Shown here piece after piece: positions 1 to 7,641 of a DNA stretch of 64,000 nt. Under the pieces are notes generated by a model. The model was not told the DNA's origin, did no database searches, and was given only the letters and a program-made list of their open reading frames with translations. The stretch lies in the NCBI GenBank assembly GCA_051652645.1, contig JBOFUP010000003.1:1-64000 (forward strand). The letters are read 5' to 3'. This DNA comes from UBA7332 sp051652645 (GTDB taxonomy: Bacteria; Bacteroidota; Bacteroidia; Bacteroidales; UBA7332). Every line of letters begins with the position of its first letter. The first letter of the stretch is position 1. A program made the translations under genes and the position numbers.

Positions 1-27
1 TTTTAAAGGAAATACGTATAATCGGCT

Positions 28-33
28 AAGGAG
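28..33 (+). promoter_or_regulatory. Shine-Dalgarno sequence of rpmG
   Basis: AAGGAG lies 8 nt before the rpmG ATG. Almost no other gene in this window has a recognisable Shine-Dalgarno motif, as usual in Bacteroidota, so this ribosomal-protein gene stands out. Confidence 0.7.
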
Positions 34-41
34 ATTAAGCA

Positions 42-230
42 ATGGCAAAAAAGGCGAAAGGCAATAGAATTCAGGTGATCCTAGAGTGTACTGAGCACAA
101 AACAAGTGGTATGCCAGGTATGTCTCGTTATATCACTACGAAGAATAGAAAAAACACTACAGAGCGTATTGAGCTTAAAAAGTATAACCCTATTCTGAAA
201 AAAGTAACTGTTCACAAAGAGATTAAATAA
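42..230 (+). CDS. rpmG: 50S ribosomal protein L33
   Basis: Small basic protein of the large ribosomal subunit, 62 residues, normal for bL33. It shows the L33 layout: basic N-terminus, I-x-L-E-C-T-E segment near residues 11-17, SRYITTKNRKNT in the middle and a lysine-rich tail. Only one cysteine (C16) is visible, so it is a zinc-free (C-minus) type rather than the four-cysteine form. The ATG is preceded by AAGGAG. The DUF4295 gene follows after 8 nt. rpmB, the usual upstream partner, would lie just outside the window. Confidence 0.95.
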   Translation: MAKKAKGNRIQVILECTEHKTSGMPGMSRYITTKNRKNTTERIELKKYNPILKKVTVHKEIK

Positions 231-238
231 GATAACTC

Positions 239-391
239 ATGGCAAAGAAAACCGTAGCATCACTTCAAACAGGTGAAGGCCGTACCTTCTCTAAGGTAAT
301 CAAAATGGTTAAGTCACCTAAAACAGGAGCATACACTTTTCAAGAAGAAATGATTCCTAATGATAAAGTAAAAGATTTCTTCGCTAAGTAA
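239..391 (+). CDS. DUF4295 family small protein
   Basis: A 50-residue lysine-rich protein starting MAKKTVASLQ and ending DFFAK. I recognise it as DUF4295, a family known from Bacteroidota that sits directly behind rpmG. The conserved K-x-V-K-x-x-K-S-x-K-T-G-A-Y core is present at about residues 20-34. The 8-nt spacing from rpmG and the terminator just after it make it the last gene of the ribosomal transcription unit. A ribosome-associated role is an inference from position and charge only; no function is established to my knowledge. Confidence 0.88.
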   Translation: MAKKTVASLQTGEGRTFSKVIKMVKSPKTGAYTFQEEMIPNDKVKDFFAK

Positions 392-415
392 TTTTGTGAA
401 GAAAATAGATAAATG

Positions 416-457
416 ACTTCCTACTACATATACATGTGTGGTAGGAAGTTTTTTTTA
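416..457 (+). terminator. Intrinsic terminator after rpmG-DUF4295
   Basis: 13-bp arms at 416-428 and 437-449 with one G-T pair, followed directly by an unbroken T run. Confidence 0.85.
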
Positions 458-472
458 TTTGAGTAGAATTAC

Positions 473-480
473 TACTTTTG
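473..480 (+). promoter_or_regulatory. Candidate ftsY promoter (-7 box)
   Basis: TACTTTTG matches the Bacteroidota -7 consensus TAnnTTTG, 33 nt before the ftsY ATG and after the previous terminator. No convincing TTTG -33 box at the expected 19-21 nt spacing is seen. Confidence 0.5.
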
Positions 481-513
481 TCATAATATAATTTACTCAC
501 ACAACAAGTCACT

Positions 514-1476
514 ATGGGCATATTTAGCTTTTTTTCAAAAGATAAAAAAGAGACGTTAGATAAAGGTTTGTCAAAGACAAAAGAGAGTGTCTTCTCCAAA
601 CTCTCGCGTGTATTTGTAGGTAAGACTAAGGTTGATGATGAGGTCTTGGATCGTCTTGAGGAGGTTTTGATTACCTCTGATGTTGGTGTTGAGACTACTC
701 TAAAGATCATTGAGCGTATCGAAGCACGTGCTTCTCGTGATAAATATATGGGTCAGGATGAGCTGAATAATCTCTTGAGAGAAGAGATAGCAGCTCTTTT
801 GATGGAGAATAACTCGGATGATGTTGCTGACTTTATTGTGCCTAGTAGTAAGAAGCCATATGTGATTATGGTTGTTGGGGTAAATGGAGTTGGTAAGACA
901 ACTACTATTGGTAAGTTGGCTTATCAGTTCAAAAAACGTGGGAATAAGGTTTATCTTGGAGCAGCCGACACCTTCAGGGCAGCAGCTGTGGAGCAGCTTT
1001 GTATCTGGGGTGACAGAGTGGATGTGCCTGTTATTAAGCAAAAGATGGGTTCTGATCCAGCAGCAGTGGCTTTTGATACTCTAAGTTCTGCTGTAAACAA
1101 TGATGCAGATGTTGTGATCATTGATACGGCAGGGAGATTGCACAATAAAATTGGTCTGATGAATGAACTTTCCAAGATCAAGAGTGTTATGCAAAAAGTG
1201 GTTCCAGATGCACCACATGAAGTACTTCTTGTTTTGGATGGTTCGACAGGTCAAAATGCATTTGAACAAGCGAAGCAGTTTACTGCAGCTACGGATGTAA
1301 ATGCATTAGCTATCACAAAGCTAGATGGTACGGCAAAAGGTGGAGTGGTGATAGGGATTTCCGATCAATTTAAGACTCCAGTTAAGTACATAGGTCTTGG
1401 CGAGCAGATGGAGGATCTTCAAGTGTTCAATCGTCGTGAGTTTGTCGATTCGCTTTTTGGCAATGATAAGATCTAA
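514..1476 (+). CDS. ftsY: Signal recognition particle receptor FtsY
   Basis: SRP receptor GTPase that docks ribosome-nascent chain complexes at the membrane. 320 residues: a short N-terminal A-region, the helical N domain at about 20-100, then the NG GTPase domain. The P-loop GVNGVGKTT is at 122-130, the G3 motif DTAGRL follows at about 205, and the G4 motif TKLDGTAKGG is near 270. The long acidic A domain of enterobacteria is missing, which is normal in this phylum. It is probably a separate transcription unit with its own -7 box. Confidence 0.97.
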   Translation: MGIFSFFSKDKKETLDKGLSKTKESVFSKLSRVFVGKTKVDDEVLDRLEEVLITSDVGVETTLKIIERIEARASRDKYMGQDELNNLLREEIAALLMENNSDDVADFIVPSSKKPYVIMVVGVNGVGKTTTIGKLAYQFKKRGNKVYLGAADTFRAAAVEQLCIWGDRVDVPVIKQKMGSDPAAVAFDTLSSAVNNDADVVIIDTAGRLHNKIGLMNELSKIKSVMQKVVPDAPHEVLLVLDGSTGQNAFEQAKQFTAATDVNALAITKLDGTAKGGVVIGISDQFKTPVKYIGLGEQMEDLQVFNRREFVDSLFGNDKI

Positions 1477-1513
1477 GCTTTGCTATTTAATATACAGAAT
1501 ATAAATATTTATC

Positions 1514-1564
1514 ACGGGATATACCTAACATAGACTCTTCGGGTTGATGTTTGTTATGTCCCGT
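1514..1564 (+). terminator. Hairpin after ftsY, possible terminator
   Basis: ACGGGA/TCCCGT arms close a longer imperfect stem between ftsY and rimO, followed by a moderately T-rich tail. Some internal pairs are mismatched. Confidence 0.5.
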
Positions 1565-1581
1565 TTGGTTTGCAATAGATT

Positions 1582-2889
1582 ATGGTTAAGAATAAAGTAG
1601 ATATAATAACATTAGGTTGCTCAAAAAATCTTGTTGATTCTGAACAATTGCTTCGTCAACTTCAGGCAAGTGGGTATAGTGTCTCGCATGACTCAGAAAA
1701 TGTTGATGGTGAGATAGTAGTTATAAACACTTGCGGATTTATCGGTGATGCAAAGGAGGAGTCTATTGACATGATTCTTCAATTCTGCGAGGCAAAAAGA
1801 GCAAAGAAGATCAAAAAGCTTTATGTTATGGGTTGTCTTTCTGGTAGATATATTAACGAACTACCTGCAGAGATTCCTGAAGTAGATAAGTTTTATGGTA
1901 AGTTTGACTGGAAAGGGCTTTTGCATGATCTAGGAACAGATTACAATGAGTCGCTTCATAATGAGCGTGTATTGACAACTCCATCTCACTATGCTTATGT
2001 TAAGATTGGTGAGGGTTGTAACAGAACATGTGCATATTGTGCTATTCCTATCATTACAGGTAAGTATAAGTCTAGAACTATAGAGGATATAGAGGATGAA
2101 ATTCGTAAGCTTGTAGCGAAGGGTGTTAAGGAGTTTCAGATAATAGCTCAAGATTTGACATTCTATGGTTGGGATATATATAGAGAGTTTAAACTGCCTG
2201 AATTGGTTGAGAGAATCTCTGATATACCAGGGGTAGAGTGGATCAGGCTTCACTATGCTTATCCTGCGCAATTCCCAATGGATCTTCTTCGTGTGATGAG
2301 AGAGAGGGATAATGTGTGTAAATATCTAGATATTGCACTTCAGCACATAAGCGATAATGTACTTACGAGAATGCGTCGTCATGTGACAAAGCAGCAAACG
2401 TATGACTTGATGAATAAGATCAGAGAAGAGGTACCAGGAATTCACTTACGCACGACTCTTCTTGTTGGTTTCCCTGGTGAAACAGACGAGGATTTCCAAG
2501 AGCTTAAGCAGTTTGTTAAGGATATGCGTTTTGATCGTCTTGGTGCTTTTCCTTACTCTCCAGAGGAAGACACTTACTCATACAAACATTATGAAGATGA
2601 TGTAGAGGATGATGTTAAGCAGGATAGAATGAGTGAGATTATGGCTATTCAGGAGCGTATTGCTGGGGAAATGAGCCAAGCTAAGGTTGGTCAGACGATG
2701 AGAGTCGTTGTTGATCGTCAGGAGGGAGAATGGTATATCTGTCGTACAGAGTTTGATACTCCAGAGGTCGATCCAGAGGTGTTGATCCGCAAGCAAGAGG
2801 GACAAGATCTTCAGATTGGTTCTTTCTATGTGGTTAAGATCACGGATGCTCAGGTGTTTGATCTTTATGCAGAGGTTGTAAACAATTAA
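1582..2889 (+). CDS. rimO: Ribosomal protein S12 methylthiotransferase RimO
   Basis: Radical-SAM enzyme that adds a methylthio group to the conserved aspartate of ribosomal protein S12. 435 residues, usual length. The N-terminal UPF0004 domain carries the auxiliary-cluster cysteines C13, C51 and C85. The radical-SAM cluster motif is C146-x3-C150-x2-C153 within GEGCNRTCAYC. A TRAM domain covers about the last 65 residues. RimO is chosen over MiaB because of the LGCSKNLVDSE start and the IPIITGKYKSR segment after the cluster. The perfect terminator downstream ends the unit. Confidence 0.95.
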   Translation: MVKNKVDIITLGCSKNLVDSEQLLRQLQASGYSVSHDSENVDGEIVVINTCGFIGDAKEESIDMILQFCEAKRAKKIKKLYVMGCLSGRYINELPAEIPEVDKFYGKFDWKGLLHDLGTDYNESLHNERVLTTPSHYAYVKIGEGCNRTCAYCAIPIITGKYKSRTIEDIEDEIRKLVAKGVKEFQIIAQDLTFYGWDIYREFKLPELVERISDIPGVEWIRLHYAYPAQFPMDLLRVMRERDNVCKYLDIALQHISDNVLTRMRRHVTKQQTYDLMNKIREEVPGIHLRTTLLVGFPGETDEDFQELKQFVKDMRFDRLGAFPYSPEEDTYSYKHYEDDVEDDVKQDRMSEIMAIQERIAGEMSQAKVGQTMRVVVDRQEGEWYICRTEFDTPEVDPEVLIRKQEGQDLQIGSFYVVKITDAQVFDLYAEVVNN

Positions 2890-2908
2890 TGTTAGATAAT
2901 ATATTTAG

Positions 2909-2944
2909 AAAGAGGGAGACCACAATAATGTGGTCTCCCTCTTT
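2909..2944. terminator. Bidirectional terminator between rimO and thioredoxin
   Basis: Perfect 16-bp arms (2909-2924 and 2929-2944) with a 4-nt loop and T runs on both sides. It separates two convergent genes. Confidence 0.9.
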
Positions 2945-2967
2945 TTAACTCTTGAGAGTAAGATTAA

Positions 2968-3264
2968 CTAGACGTGTCTATCAATTATTGCCTTTAGTTG
3001 ATCGGCGGCAACCACACCTGAGTGACGCCAAAGAATTTCCCCTTTCTTAAATAGGATTAGGGTTGGAATGGATTGTATCTTGTAGTGAAGAGCAATCTCC
3101 TCATTTTTGTCCACATCTATCTTTATTATGGTAGCACTATCACCAACCTTCTCCTTTAGAGTCTCCAAGATAGGAGCCATTGTTTTACATGGGCCGCACC
3201 ATGTGGCGAAGAAGTCAACTAAGGTGGGTTTATCGTCTTTGATAATAACTTGAAACTTTTCCAT
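2968..3264 (-). CDS. trxA: Thioredoxin
   Basis: Small thiol-disulfide oxidoreductase of the cytoplasm, 98 residues. The active site W22-C-G-P-C26 is intact, and the cis-proline segment SIPTLILFKKGE follows at about 65-77. There is no signal peptide, so it is the cytoplasmic reductant type rather than a secreted thioredoxin-like protein. It lies alone on the minus strand between rimO and dnaN, and is divergent from dnaN over about 200 bp that must hold both promoters. The symbol is by family; other thioredoxins may exist in the genome. Confidence 0.9.
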   Translation of the reverse strand: MEKFQVIIKDDKPTLVDFFATWCGPCKTMAPILETLKEKVGDSATIIKIDVDKNEEIALHYKIQSIPTLILFKKGEILWRHSGVVAADQLKAIIDRHV

Positions 3265-3417
3265 ATTGCTAATGTTATTGATTGCTTTTACATGTCACTA
3301 TGAAAGTATAACACAAGAGTATAGTCAAATGTTTGATTCTATATCTTTAACCCCATTATCATAGGCGTTGCAACTAATTTTATATGAGTAAAGCACCTCT
3401 GCCTGCTCTTTTTTTTA

Positions 3418-3425
3418 TAAGTTTG
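3418..3425 (+). promoter_or_regulatory. Candidate dnaN promoter (-7 box)
   Basis: TAAGTTTG followed by C matches TAnnTTTGC, 38 nt before the dnaN ATG. No clear -33 box. Confidence 0.5.
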
Positions 3426-3463
3426 CACAATAGTATAAATAAACAAACTAAAGGGAAATATCT

Positions 3464-4588
3464 ATGAAATTTGTTGTATCGAGTTCTGAGTTTCTGGCAC
3501 ACCTGCAAACGATAGGTAGAGTTATTAATAGCAAAAATACAATTCCAATATTAGATAGTTTTCTATTTACCCTTGACGAAGATGTATTGACAATAAAGGC
3601 TTCAGATAGCGAAACTACTCTTATTACATCTATGCGTGTTGCTGATGCTGAGGGATCAGGTGTTTTTGCTATTCCAGCCAAGATGCTTATCGATCCAATT
3701 CGTGAGCTTCCAGAACAGCCTCTTTCGATTGAAGTAAATGATAATAACCTTGAGGTATTCATCGTATTTCAAAGTGGACGATATAATCTTATAGGGCAAA
3801 GTGGAGAGACATATCCACAGCTACAAGAGATAAAGGATAATAATTTGACAATTAAAATGAAGGTTGAAGAGCTCTTTACCGGTGTTGTTAAGACTCTTTT
3901 TGCTACTGGAGCTGACGATCTTCGTCCAGTAATGAATGGTATCTTCTTTGATATCAATCCAGATAGTTTGACTTTCGTTACAACAGACAGCCATAAGCTT
4001 GTAAGATTCCGTAATCTTAATATTTCAAGCGGAGCTAAAACCTCTTTCATTCTTCCAAAGAAGCCTGCGGCAATGCTCAAAAATATTTTGCCTAAAGAGG
4101 ATGGTGAGGTGATGATTCAGTTTGATGACCGTAACGCATACTTTGTTTTCTCAAACTATAAGATGGTTTGTAGACTCATCGAAGGTCGTTATCCAAACTA
4201 TAATGGAGTTATTCCTCAGTCTAGCCCATTCAAGCTGATAGTAGATAGACAGATGTTTATCTCTGCACTAAGACGTGTATCACACTTTGCAAATTCAGCT
4301 ACAGGTTTGGTTAAATTGCAGGTTGAAACAAACCAGATAACTATCTCGGCTAGAGATCTAGACTTCTCGACAGCTGCTGAGGAGAGATTGAGTTGCCAAT
4401 ACGATTCTGAGAGTATAAGCATTGGATTCAAATCTTCTTTGTTGATAGATACATTGAGCAATTTGGTGTCGAGCGAAGTAAGTTTTGAGTTGACTGATGC
4501 TTCGCGTGCGGGAGTTATTACTCCTCTTGAGCAGAACAGCGGAGAAGACCACTTGACGCTTCTTATGCCAATGATGCTTAACGACTAA
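3464..4588 (+). CDS. dnaN: DNA polymerase III sliding clamp (beta subunit)
   Basis: Processivity clamp of the replicative polymerase, a ring-forming homodimer. 374 residues, matching the family length of about 370. The three clamp domains are readable: domain 1 at about 1-120, domain 2 at about 130-250 (LRPVMNGIFFDI segment, typical of DnaN), domain 3 at about 255-374 ending in the L-L-M-P-M hydrophobic-pocket tail. It starts the conserved Bacteroidota run dnaN, exonuclease, coaBC, DUF4835, recN. dnaA is not nearby, so this is not the usual origin context. Confidence 0.97.
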   Translation: MKFVVSSSEFLAHLQTIGRVINSKNTIPILDSFLFTLDEDVLTIKASDSETTLITSMRVADAEGSGVFAIPAKMLIDPIRELPEQPLSIEVNDNNLEVFIVFQSGRYNLIGQSGETYPQLQEIKDNNLTIKMKVEELFTGVVKTLFATGADDLRPVMNGIFFDINPDSLTFVTTDSHKLVRFRNLNISSGAKTSFILPKKPAAMLKNILPKEDGEVMIQFDDRNAYFVFSNYKMVCRLIEGRYPNYNGVIPQSSPFKLIVDRQMFISALRRVSHFANSATGLVKLQVETNQITISARDLDFSTAAEERLSCQYDSESISIGFKSSLLIDTLSNLVSSEVSFELTDASRAGVITPLEQNSGEDHLTLLMPMMLND

Positions 4589-4615
4589 TCAATTACAGAT
4601 CAAAAAAACTAATTT

Positions 4616-5383
4616 ATGCAATTGAACCTGAAGAATCCGTTGATCTTCTTTGATATAGAGGCTACGGGGATTAATATAACGAGTGATCGAATTGTTGAGA
4701 TCTGTTATGTTAAGGTCTTTCCAAATGGAGAGCACGAGATTAAGACCAGACGTCTTAACCCTGAAATGCCTATTCCTGCACAGGCAACTGAAATACATGG
4801 TATATCGGATGAGGATGTAAAGGATTGTCCAACATTTAAGTGTGTAGCCAAAAGCTTGGCTCAACAGTTGGAGGGGTGTGATTTGGCAGGTTACAACTCA
4901 AATCGTTTTGATGTGCCTATGTTGGCAGAGGAGTTCCTCAGAGCTGGAGTTGATATCGATCTATCAAAGAGAAAGATGATTGACGTTCAAACAATATTCC
5001 ATAAAATGGAGCAGAGAACTCTTGCGGCAGCATACAAATTCTATTGTCAGAAAGAGCTTGTTGATGCTCACAGTGCTGAGGCAGATACTCTTGCTACTTA
5101 TGAGATATTAAAAGCACAACTTGATAGATACCCTGAGCTTGTGAATGATGTAGCAGAGCTAGCAGAATTCTCTCGCCAAACTCGCAATGTTGACTTTGCT
5201 GGACGCATAATCTACAATGATGATGATGTTGAGGTGTTTAACTTTGGTAAATTCAAAGGTGTAGCTGTCTCAGAGGTTCTGAAGAATGAACCAGGCTACT
5301 ATGGATGGATGATGCAGGGTGATTTTGCTTTACATACAAAGAAAGTTCTCACAAATATAAAGTTGAGAGAGTTAAGTAAATAA
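4616..5383 (+). CDS. DEDDh 3'-5' exonuclease (DnaQ/polymerase III epsilon-like)
   Basis: Predicted 3'-5' exonuclease of the DnaQ superfamily, 255 residues. All four metal ligands and the general base are visible: D13 and E15 in FFDIEATG, D99 in SNRFDVPML, and H152 with D157 in AHSAEADT, which defines the DEDDh type. A C-terminal segment (about 195-255) resembles the small domain common in Bacteroidota homologues. It sits 27 nt behind dnaN, so it probably acts in proofreading with the replisome, but whether it is the true epsilon subunit cannot be decided here. Confidence 0.9.
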   Translation: MQLNLKNPLIFFDIEATGINITSDRIVEICYVKVFPNGEHEIKTRRLNPEMPIPAQATEIHGISDEDVKDCPTFKCVAKSLAQQLEGCDLAGYNSNRFDVPMLAEEFLRAGVDIDLSKRKMIDVQTIFHKMEQRTLAAAYKFYCQKELVDAHSAEADTLATYEILKAQLDRYPELVNDVAELAEFSRQTRNVDFAGRIIYNDDDVEVFNFGKFKGVAVSEVLKNEPGYYGWMMQGDFALHTKKVLTNIKLRELSK

Positions 5384-5396
5384 GATATTTTGAACT

Positions 5397-5463
5397 ACAA
5401 GTTAAGAACAACAGATATAAGAGAGGCGTTTTAACGCTGATAGATCTCCTGTTTTTGACTTGT
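5397..5463 (+). other. Nested hairpin between exonuclease and coaBC
   Basis: An outer stem (ACAAGT 5397-5402 with ACTTGT 5458-5463) encloses an AACAG/CTGTT-type stem and an inner GCGTTTTAACGC hairpin, followed by a T-rich stretch. It may be a terminator or attenuator ahead of coaBC, or a structured leader. Confidence 0.4.
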
Positions 5464-5490
5464 ATTTCTTTTTATAGATAGATATAGGTT

Positions 5491-6693
5491 ATGCTTAAAG
5501 GTAAAAATATCCTCGTCGGTATTACCGGCAGTATCGCAGCTTATAAGACGGCACAAATTGTACGTCTATTGGCTAAAAAAGGGGCAACAGTTCAAGTTAT
5601 CATGACTCCTGCAGGTAAGGAGTTCATTACTCCTGTAACCCTTTCTACATTAACGGGTCGACCTGTATATAGCGACTTCTTTGCGGAGAAAGATGGCTAT
5701 TGGCACAGTCATGTAAGTATGGGACTATGGGCAGATGCAATGCTTATAGCCCCAGCTACAGCTAGTACTATGGGAAAGATGGCTCATGGAATAGCTGATA
5801 ACCTTCTTGTTACAACTTACATGTCATGCAAATCTACTGTCTTTGTAGCTCCTGCTATGGACCTAGATATGTATGCTCATCCTTCAACGGCTAATAACCT
5901 AGCGCTTCTTCGAAGCTTTGGTAATCATATCATTGAGCCTGCTTCAGGAGAGTTAGCAAGCGGATTGATTGGCAAAGGTCGTATGGAAGAACCTGAGGTT
6001 ATAGTAGATTATATTGAGAGATTCTTTGTTGAAAAGGATATTCTCAATGGAAAGAAAGTTGTAATTACAGCAGGTCCTACTCAAGAGGCTATAGATCCAG
6101 TTCGTTTCATCGGTAACCACTCGTCGGGTAAGATGGGGTTTGCTTTGGCTGAAACTTGTGCCGCACTTGGTGCTGAGGTGACGCTTATAGCTGGTCCGGT
6201 AGATATGAAACTAGATAATAGTGCTATCAAACGTGTGGATGTGGTTAGTGCCTCACAAATGTATGAGGCAACAACAGAGGTTTCGCCAGATGCAGATGTA
6301 GTTATTCTATGTGCGGCAGTAGCTGATTTTACTCCTGACACTCTTTCTGAAAGTAAGATAAAGAGAGAAGGTGAGGATTTAGTTGTTCGTTTGAAGCCAA
6401 CAAAAGATATTGCTGCCTCAGTAGGTGCTGCAAAAAAGCCAGGACAACTTGTAGTTGGCTTTGCTTTGGAGACAGACAATGAGCTCAACAACGCACAAGA
6501 TAAGTTGAAAAGGAAGAATCTTGACTTTATTGTACTAAACTCTCTTAAGGAGAAGGGTGCTGGATTTGGTACTTCGACAAACAAGATCACTATTCTAGAT
6601 AGTAATGGAGAGAGGGTTGAGTACCCACTCAAGAGTAAAGATCTTGTGGCTAGAGATATTGTTGATAAGATTGTTAGTTTATTAGCGCTGTAA
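5491..6693 (+). CDS. coaBC: Bifunctional phosphopantothenoylcysteine decarboxylase / phosphopantothenate-cysteine ligase
   Basis: Catalyses two steps of coenzyme A synthesis: coupling of 4'-phosphopantothenate to cysteine (CoaB) and decarboxylation to 4'-phosphopantetheine (CoaC, FMN-dependent). 400 residues, full length. The CoaC domain (about 1-185) shows GITGSIAAYKT, the histidine of SHVSMG and the PAMDLDMY substrate-recognition segment. The CoaB domain begins at NGKKVVITAGPTQEAIDPVR and contains the GNHSSGKMG nucleotide region and the late KKPGQLVVGFALET segment. DUF4835 and recN follow closely, a conserved order in the phylum. Confidence 0.97.
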   Translation: MLKGKNILVGITGSIAAYKTAQIVRLLAKKGATVQVIMTPAGKEFITPVTLSTLTGRPVYSDFFAEKDGYWHSHVSMGLWADAMLIAPATASTMGKMAHGIADNLLVTTYMSCKSTVFVAPAMDLDMYAHPSTANNLALLRSFGNHIIEPASGELASGLIGKGRMEEPEVIVDYIERFFVEKDILNGKKVVITAGPTQEAIDPVRFIGNHSSGKMGFALAETCAALGAEVTLIAGPVDMKLDNSAIKRVDVVSASQMYEATTEVSPDADVVILCAAVADFTPDTLSESKIKREGEDLVVRLKPTKDIAASVGAAKKPGQLVVGFALETDNELNNAQDKLKRKNLDFIVLNSLKEKGAGFGTSTNKITILDSNGERVEYPLKSKDLVARDIVDKIVSLLAL

Positions 6694-6715
6694 TTGTACA
6701 CCTATATTGAACCTT

Positions 6716-7609
6716 ATGGTAAAATACTTTGCTCTATCATTTATTATGTCGTTGAACGTCCTTTTGAGCTTCTCTCAAGAGTTAAATTGTCGTTTTAGTG
6801 TAAATAGTGATCAGATTCAAGGCACTAATAAGCAGATCTTTCAATCGCTAGAGAGTGCTATAAATGAATTTATCAATGATAGAAAGTGGAGTGATGCCAA
6901 ACTGACCAATGTTGAGAAAGTAGAGTGCTCCTTCGTGTTGATAGTAAAGGAGGTTGATAACGAAAACTATAAGGGAGAACTTCAAGTACAATCTAAAAGA
7001 CCTGTGTATAACGCAAGTTATACATCTACAATGTTTAACTTTAGGGATCAGTTAGTTGAGTTTACTTATCGAGAGTTTGAACCACTTCAGTTCAATCCTA
7101 ATAATATAGATAATAACTTGACGGCAACAATAGCTTTCTACGTTTACCTAATCTTAGGAATAGATTTTGATAGCTTCTCTCTTTATGGAGGAACTCCCTT
7201 TTATCAACAAGCTCAATCGATTTCTGTTACATCTATGGCATCAAATCTACCTGGATGGAGCACAAATGATGGACGAAGAGCTCGTTCAAATATTTTAAAT
7301 GACTATATTGATGAAGCATCAAAAGCATATAGAGAGCTTTGGTATGCTTTTCATCGACTTGGGTTAGACGAGATGTCAACCTCTGTGGATAAAGGTAGAC
7401 TTAAGATAGCCTCAATATTGCCAACTCTTAGAGAGGTGAGAAGTGCTAGACCAATGGGCTATATAATAACACTTTTTGCGGATGCTAAGCTTGACGAAAT
7501 TGCTGAGATATTCTCTAAGAGTGCTACGGCTGAGAAGCAAAGTATTTATAAACTACTTCAAGATCTTTATCCAACACATTCGTCGCGATATGAATCGCTT
7601 CGAAATTAG
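6716..7609 (+). CDS. DUF4835 family secreted protein
   Basis: A 297-residue exported protein of family DUF4835, found in Bacteroidota between coaBC and recN. An N-terminal signal peptide is clear (MVKYFALSFIMSLNVLLSFSQ, cleavage expected near FSQ-E). The following region is beta-rich and then helical, with no cysteine pair or catalytic motif I recognise. From memory some databases call this family PorD and link it to type IX secretion; I could not verify this. I place the start at ATG 6716 rather than the TTG nine bases earlier, because ATG gives a standard signal peptide. Confidence 0.85.
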   Translation: MVKYFALSFIMSLNVLLSFSQELNCRFSVNSDQIQGTNKQIFQSLESAINEFINDRKWSDAKLTNVEKVECSFVLIVKEVDNENYKGELQVQSKRPVYNASYTSTMFNFRDQLVEFTYREFEPLQFNPNNIDNNLTATIAFYVYLILGIDFDSFSLYGGTPFYQQAQSISVTSMASNLPGWSTNDGRRARSNILNDYIDEASKAYRELWYAFHRLGLDEMSTSVDKGRLKIASILPTLREVRSARPMGYIITLFADAKLDEIAEIFSKSATAEKQSIYKLLQDLYPTHSSRYESLRN

Positions 7610-7641
7610 TATTTCAAATAATATTATCTTCTGATTTTAAG

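Noticed and set aside
6081..6701. Long open frame (206 codons) on the minus strand opposite coaBC
   Set aside because: It is an antisense shadow of a well-conserved gene, rich in Ser/Leu/Thr with no recognisable domain; coaBC on the plus strand explains the DNA fully.
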